NCBI RefSeq assembly: GCF_001424105.1
Contig: NZ_LMQH01000006.1
Span: 3,906 to 67,905 of the forward strand
Direction of reading: 5' to 3'
DNA from: Chryseobacterium sp. Leaf394
GTDB taxonomy: Bacteria > Bacteroidota > Bacteroidia > Flavobacteriales > Weeksellaceae
DNA length: 64,000 bases
Shown: in pieces, positions 60,823 to 64,000 of the stretch
Layout: the number at the start of each line of letters is the position of its first letter
How positions within the stretch are numbered: position 1 is the stretch's first letter
The notes under the pieces: generated by a model
Database searches by the model: none
Seen by the model: the letters and a program-made list of their open reading frames with translations, nothing else
What the model was told of the DNA's origin: nothing
Position numbers and translations under genes: made by a program

Positions 60823-62631
60823 TTATTTTAATTTTACGATCTCTCCTCTCTTAAAATCAATCTTAAAATGATCAGCAACATCTCCCGTAGACAGCTTTTC
60901 TAAAATGGCGAAAAACAATTTAAGCTGATTCAAAAATTCATCATCCGTTTCCAGAATTTTAAAATTCTCTTCCAAAATTCTGTACTGAGACAGTCTTTTT
61001 TTCGGAATATCTTTTTTTGCCAGTTCATCTGCAGACTGAAATTGGTAAAGGTTTAAAAGTGCATCTTCAAACTTCCATTTTTCAAAACATTTTATGTTGA
61101 ATTTACTTAAGTCTTTAGAGTTTCCTAAACTTAATTTTAATAAATCTTTTCCCGAAAGCTTTGAAGCTTTTTCAATGAAATCTTTCGGCCAATCGGACGG
61201 CACGAAACGCAACCGCACCAATTCCTTCAGATGAAATAATGTGAAATCCCTGTAATTTTTTGTTTTTAAAATCTCCTTATTCCAAATTTCTTTTGAATTT
61301 TTGGCTTTTAAATTTTCAGATTCCTTTTCATATAACGGAAACAGTTCATCAAATCTCGGAACATTTTTGACGGAAACGGTTTCCACTTCACATTCATCCT
61401 CAGATTTCACTGTCAGAATTTTATATCCCGGAATATACGCCGCCAGAGAAGGCACCTGAATATTGACCAGCATTTTCCCGTTTTCAAACTTTTTAACTCC
61501 GGTATCGTTAATGTGCATATGACCTGCAAAATGTAGCTTCAAACCCGCTTTTGCAAACAATTCTGCAACCTCATCATTCGGAACTCTGTCGATTTGCCAC
61601 TTTTCATTTCCTAAAAGTTGCTTGATTTCAGAATTGGCATCATCATTAAAATCCAGAATTGGATAATGGGTGAAAGCAATCAATGTTTTGTTATGCTTTT
61701 TCGCTTCATTCACCATCTTTTCAACCCATGAAAACAGATGTTTTTTATTGCTTAAAACGTTATTGTAGCCGATAGATGCTCCGCTGTAATTATTTTCATC
61801 ATCAGGATTACCTTCAATATTTTTTGGAATATAAGTATTTCCATCGATGGCCATCAACCAAATTCCATCAGTGGGTTCGACCATATAAGAAAGATCAGGA
61901 ACAGAAAAATCGGAACTCACTTCATACATTCTGTTTTGATACTCCGAATCTTTTAAAGCATTTTTAAAACTAAACTGTTCATACAAAACTTTGCTGAATG
62001 GCGTTTGCCAAAAAATATCTTTTCCAGAAGGTGCAAATCCGAAATCATTCATGCTGTTCAAAATTTCCAGATATCCCGACATCGCAATATCTTTGGTCAC
62101 AATCGATTTTGAGTTTTTATTTTTAATTAAATTTTCATCACTTACAATTGAAAGTTCACCTCCGTTTTCATCCATAAAATCAGATTTCCCTCCCTGTTTC
62201 AAAAACGGACCGACCGGATCGTGATTTCCGGTGGTAATAAAAAACCTCATCCCATATTTCTCCTGATATCCGTCTAAAATTTTCTTTAAACCACGGAGAT
62301 TATAGGCTTGTCCGTCATCTGTAAAATCTCCGGGAAGTGCAATGATTTTGATCTTTCTTTTCGCAATATCATCTAAAGCCGCAAGAAAAGCGAAATGATT
62401 TTCATTAAAAATTCTTGTCGAATGCAGCTGAGAATCCATCGTTCTCAGAATGGTTTTCTTTCCCGTTCCCGGATTTTCAATTCCTTTAAAATCTGAATCC
62501 GAAAATTCACCGTACAGATCCTGAAAATGCACATCAGCCAGGAAAGCGATCTGCACAGGTTTTTGTTGGGCCGAAATCACAAAATGACTTAGAAATAAGA
62601 TGGAGAACAGAAATTTAAAAAATATTTTCAA
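60823..62631 (-). CDS. Exported calcineurin-like metallophosphatase
   Basis: This exported phosphoesterase (signal peptide ending VISA-QQ) has all metal-site blocks: LADVHFQDL (D33, H35), LPGDFTDDG, TTGNHDP, AFTHYPILD and FAGHMHIND. At 602 residues it has an extra C-terminal region of about 200 residues, mostly helical, that I do not recognise. It follows the phosphatase fusion gene on the same strand after 101 bases with a CACAGATT-type repeat between. Together they suggest extracellular phosphate scavenging from phosphodiesters. Confidence 0.88.
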   Translation of the reverse strand: MKIFFKFLFSILFLSHFVISAQQKPVQIAFLADVHFQDLYGEFSDSDFKGIENPGTGKKTILRTMDSQLHSTRIFNENHFAFLAALDDIAKRKIKIIALPGDFTDDGQAYNLRGLKKILDGYQEKYGMRFFITTGNHDPVGPFLKQGGKSDFMDENGGELSIVSDENLIKNKNSKSIVTKDIAMSGYLEILNSMNDFGFAPSGKDIFWQTPFSKVLYEQFSFKNALKDSEYQNRMYEVSSDFSVPDLSYMVEPTDGIWLMAIDGNTYIPKNIEGNPDDENNYSGASIGYNNVLSNKKHLFSWVEKMVNEAKKHNKTLIAFTHYPILDFNDDANSEIKQLLGNEKWQIDRVPNDEVAELFAKAGLKLHFAGHMHINDTGVKKFENGKMLVNIQVPSLAAYIPGYKILTVKSEDECEVETVSVKNVPRFDELFPLYEKESENLKAKNSKEIWNKEILKTKNYRDFTLFHLKELVRLRFVPSDWPKDFIEKASKLSGKDLLKLSLGNSKDLSKFNIKCFEKWKFEDALLNLYQFQSADELAKKDIPKKRLSQYRILEENFKILETDDEFLNQLKLFFAILEKLSTGDVADHFKIDFKRGEIVKLK

Positions 62632-62659
62632 ACCGGTATTTATTTAATTTAACGAATAG

Positions 62660-62730
62660 AAATATCACGCAGATTCAGCAGATTGAGCAATTTTTTACAA
62701 CTGTCTCAATTTGCTCAATCTGCGCGAGTA
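62660..62730. repeat. CACAGATT-type hairpin repeat
   Basis: ACGCAGATTCAGCAGATTGA pairs with TTTGCTCAATCTGCGCGAG. It fills most of the spacer between the two phosphatase genes and is the same family as 26105-26184. Confidence 0.6.
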
Positions 62731-62732
62731 AT

Positions 62733-64000
62733 TTACTGCAGTTTCAAAGACTTCAAAATTTTATGAAAAATCTCATTGTTTTCATAAACTCCCGTGAAGT
62801 TTTCAGAACCAGCACCGTACGAGAACACTGGAATCAAGGTGGCAGAATGGTCATCCGTAGTGAAATCTCCTTCCACCGTACCTTTTTCCATATCACCATG
62901 CGGAATGCTGAAACCGCCCGTTTCGTGATCTGCGGTAATTACCACCAGCGTTCCCGGGTTTTCATCTGCAAACTGAATTGCTTTTGTAATGGCTCTGTCG
63001 AAGTCAATTCCTTCTGTCACAATCGTGCCTGTCGTATTGCTGTGACCGCCGCTGTCAATCTGCGCTGCTTCCACCATCATAAAAAATGGTTTTTTCTTGT
63101 TTTTTAAGAACTTCAGACCATTTTCCACCGTTTCTGCGAGGAGATTTCCACGGCCTTTTAAAACCTGTGAAACTCCGTTTTCAGAAAAATAGTAGGCTAG
63201 GCTTTCGGCCTTACTTTCTCCCACTTCTACCGCATTATTTGCCAGTTTAAAATGATTTAAACCTGAAACTTTTGATTTTCCACCTGCTGCAAAAAATGTA
63301 AGTTTCGATTTTGTTAAATCCTGCGCAATTTCTTTTTCCATGCCGCGGTCTTTCTGATGGGCATAAAAGGCTGATGGTGTGGCACCAACAATTTCGTCGG
63401 TGGTAATAATTCCTGTGCTGAAGCCTTTTCCAGACAGAACTTCCGTCATATTCGGTATCGGTTTGCCATCAGAATTTACACCGATAAATCTGTTTTTTGT
63501 CTTCTTCCCTGTTGCAAAAGCGGTTGCTCCCGCCGCGGAATCTGTGGTGAAATTGTCGGTTGCAGTCGTTTTAATTAAACCGATATTTTTCAGTTGGGTT
63601 AAAGTCAGCTGACCTTTATTGGCTAAAACAGAAGATGAAATCTGGGATAAACCATTGCCGTCACCAATTAATAAAATGACATTTTTTACCGGAGTCTTTT
63701 TATTTTCATAACCAAATTTTGGCTGATAAACTTCGCTGAACACTGTATTTTTAAAAGTCCGCTGCTCTAATTTACTTAAATATTCTGCGCACTCCTTCGG
63801 ATGGTCTGTATTGATAAAATCAACACCGTGGTGTGCGAAAAATTCCCACGACGTTTTCCCATCCGGAATCGCCCAGAATCTGAAAGGCTTGCCAAATGAT
63901 TTTGCTTTTTTGATGACTTCACTTACTTTTGGCAGGTCATCTTCAGTCAAACCACCTTTCCCGTTCCAGACTGAGTATTTTTTAAAATTTAAACTTAAAA
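62733..64000 (-). CDS. Glycerophosphodiesterase-alkaline phosphatase fusion (partial)
   Basis: The gene runs off the window; the frame stays open to 64000, so 63950 (TTG) is not taken as the start. About 60 residues at the beginning of the visible part (FRFWAIPDGKTSWEFFAHHG and DFINTDHPKE) look like the end of a GDPD or PI-PLC-type barrel. The rest is an alkaline phosphatase with LLIGDGNGLSQ (metal Asp), TDSAAGATAFATGKK (Ser nucleophile), IDSGGHSN and TADHETGGFS. A single exported enzyme could thus split glycerophosphodiesters and remove the phosphate. The fusion is inferred from the visible tail only. Confidence 0.85.
   Translation of the reverse strand, partial: LSLNFKKYSVWNGKGGLTEDDLPKVSEVIKKAKSFGKPFRFWAIPDGKTSWEFFAHHGVDFINTDHPKECAEYLSKLEQRTFKNTVFSEVYQPKFGYENKKTPVKNVILLIGDGNGLSQISSSVLANKGQLTLTQLKNIGLIKTTATDNFTTDSAAGATAFATGKKTKNRFIGVNSDGKPIPNMTEVLSGKGFSTGIITTDEIVGATPSAFYAHQKDRGMEKEIAQDLTKSKLTFFAAGGKSKVSGLNHFKLANNAVEVGESKAESLAYYFSENGVSQVLKGRGNLLAETVENGLKFLKNKKKPFFMMVEAAQIDSGGHSNTTGTIVTEGIDFDRAITKAIQFADENPGTLVVITADHETGGFSIPHGDMEKGTVEGDFTTDDHSATLIPVFSYGAGSENFTGVYENNEIFHKILKSLKLQ

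Noticed and set aside
63948..63950. TTG at 63950 as start of the phosphatase
   Set aside because: The frame continues open to the window edge with residues that fit a preceding phosphodiesterase domain, so the gene is partial.

Overview
The window reads as chromosome of a Chryseobacterium-like flavobacterium (Bacteroidota). Reasons: SusC/SusD pairs, signal peptides ending in xxAQ or lipobox Cys, few strong Shine-Dalgarno sites, TAnnTTTG-type promoter elements, AT-rich coding and many flavobacterial interspersed palindromes. This assignment comes from protein style and recall of families, not from a search. No rRNA, tRNA or CRISPR was seen.

Layout. (1) 1-3.4 kb: an AT-rich accessory patch with a REP-associated tyrosine transposase, REP-type palindromes and four unrecognised small genes, ending in a partial duplication of the uxaA 3' end. 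(2) 3.4-13.6 kb, minus strand: a complete cytoplasmic uronate operon, read kduI-kduD-uxaC-kdgK-eda-exuT-uxaB-uxaA. (3) 13.6-14.4 kb: a divergent control region with two matching operator-like palindromes. (4) 14.4-41.6 kb: a pectin utilisation locus with SusC/SusD, two pectin methylesterases (CE8), PL1 and PL10 pectate lyases, GH28, GH105, GH43, GH95, two CE12-type rhamnogalacturonan acetylesterases, three alpha/beta-hydrolase esterases, KdgF, a DUF1593 protein and two DUF4861 proteins. (5) 41.6-51.3 kb: two membrane proteins, an OmpR-type two-component system, an MBL-fold hydrolase, a divergent MFS/LysR pair, an outer membrane protein, a cupin, and a PepSY-like/DUF2490 pair. (6) 51.4-53.2 kb: an AT-rich insert (TlpA-like thioredoxin, orphan small gene) with a relic of a DUF2490 3' end between them. 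(7) 53.3-59 kb: a 1897-residue DUF4011/DUF3320 helicase-nuclease. (8) 59-64 kb: TPR lipoprotein, TonB-C-like protein, small exported protein, metallophosphatase and a GDPD-alkaline phosphatase fusion cut by the window end.

How it works together. Esterases strip methyl and acetyl groups, lyases and GH28 cut the backbone, SusC/SusD import oligomers, and GH105, GH43 and GH95 trim them. Unsaturated galacturonate goes through KdgF, KduI and KduD to 2-keto-3-deoxygluconate (KDG). Galacturonate goes through UxaC, UxaB and UxaA to the same KDG. KdgK and Eda then give pyruvate and glyceraldehyde-3-phosphate. No local regulator for the locus is present, and the shared palindromes suggest a LacI-type regulator encoded elsewhere.

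Best leads: a 22-bp motif (17 positions identical) with TTCC half-sites 11 bp apart upstream of the response regulator, the outer membrane protein and the PepSY-like gene, which looks like a two-component regulon; two separate loci where foreign small genes are followed by a duplicated 3' end of the neighbouring housekeeping gene; REP-bounded cassette structure beside a RAYT; and the giant transglutaminase-DUF4011-helicase-nuclease protein.
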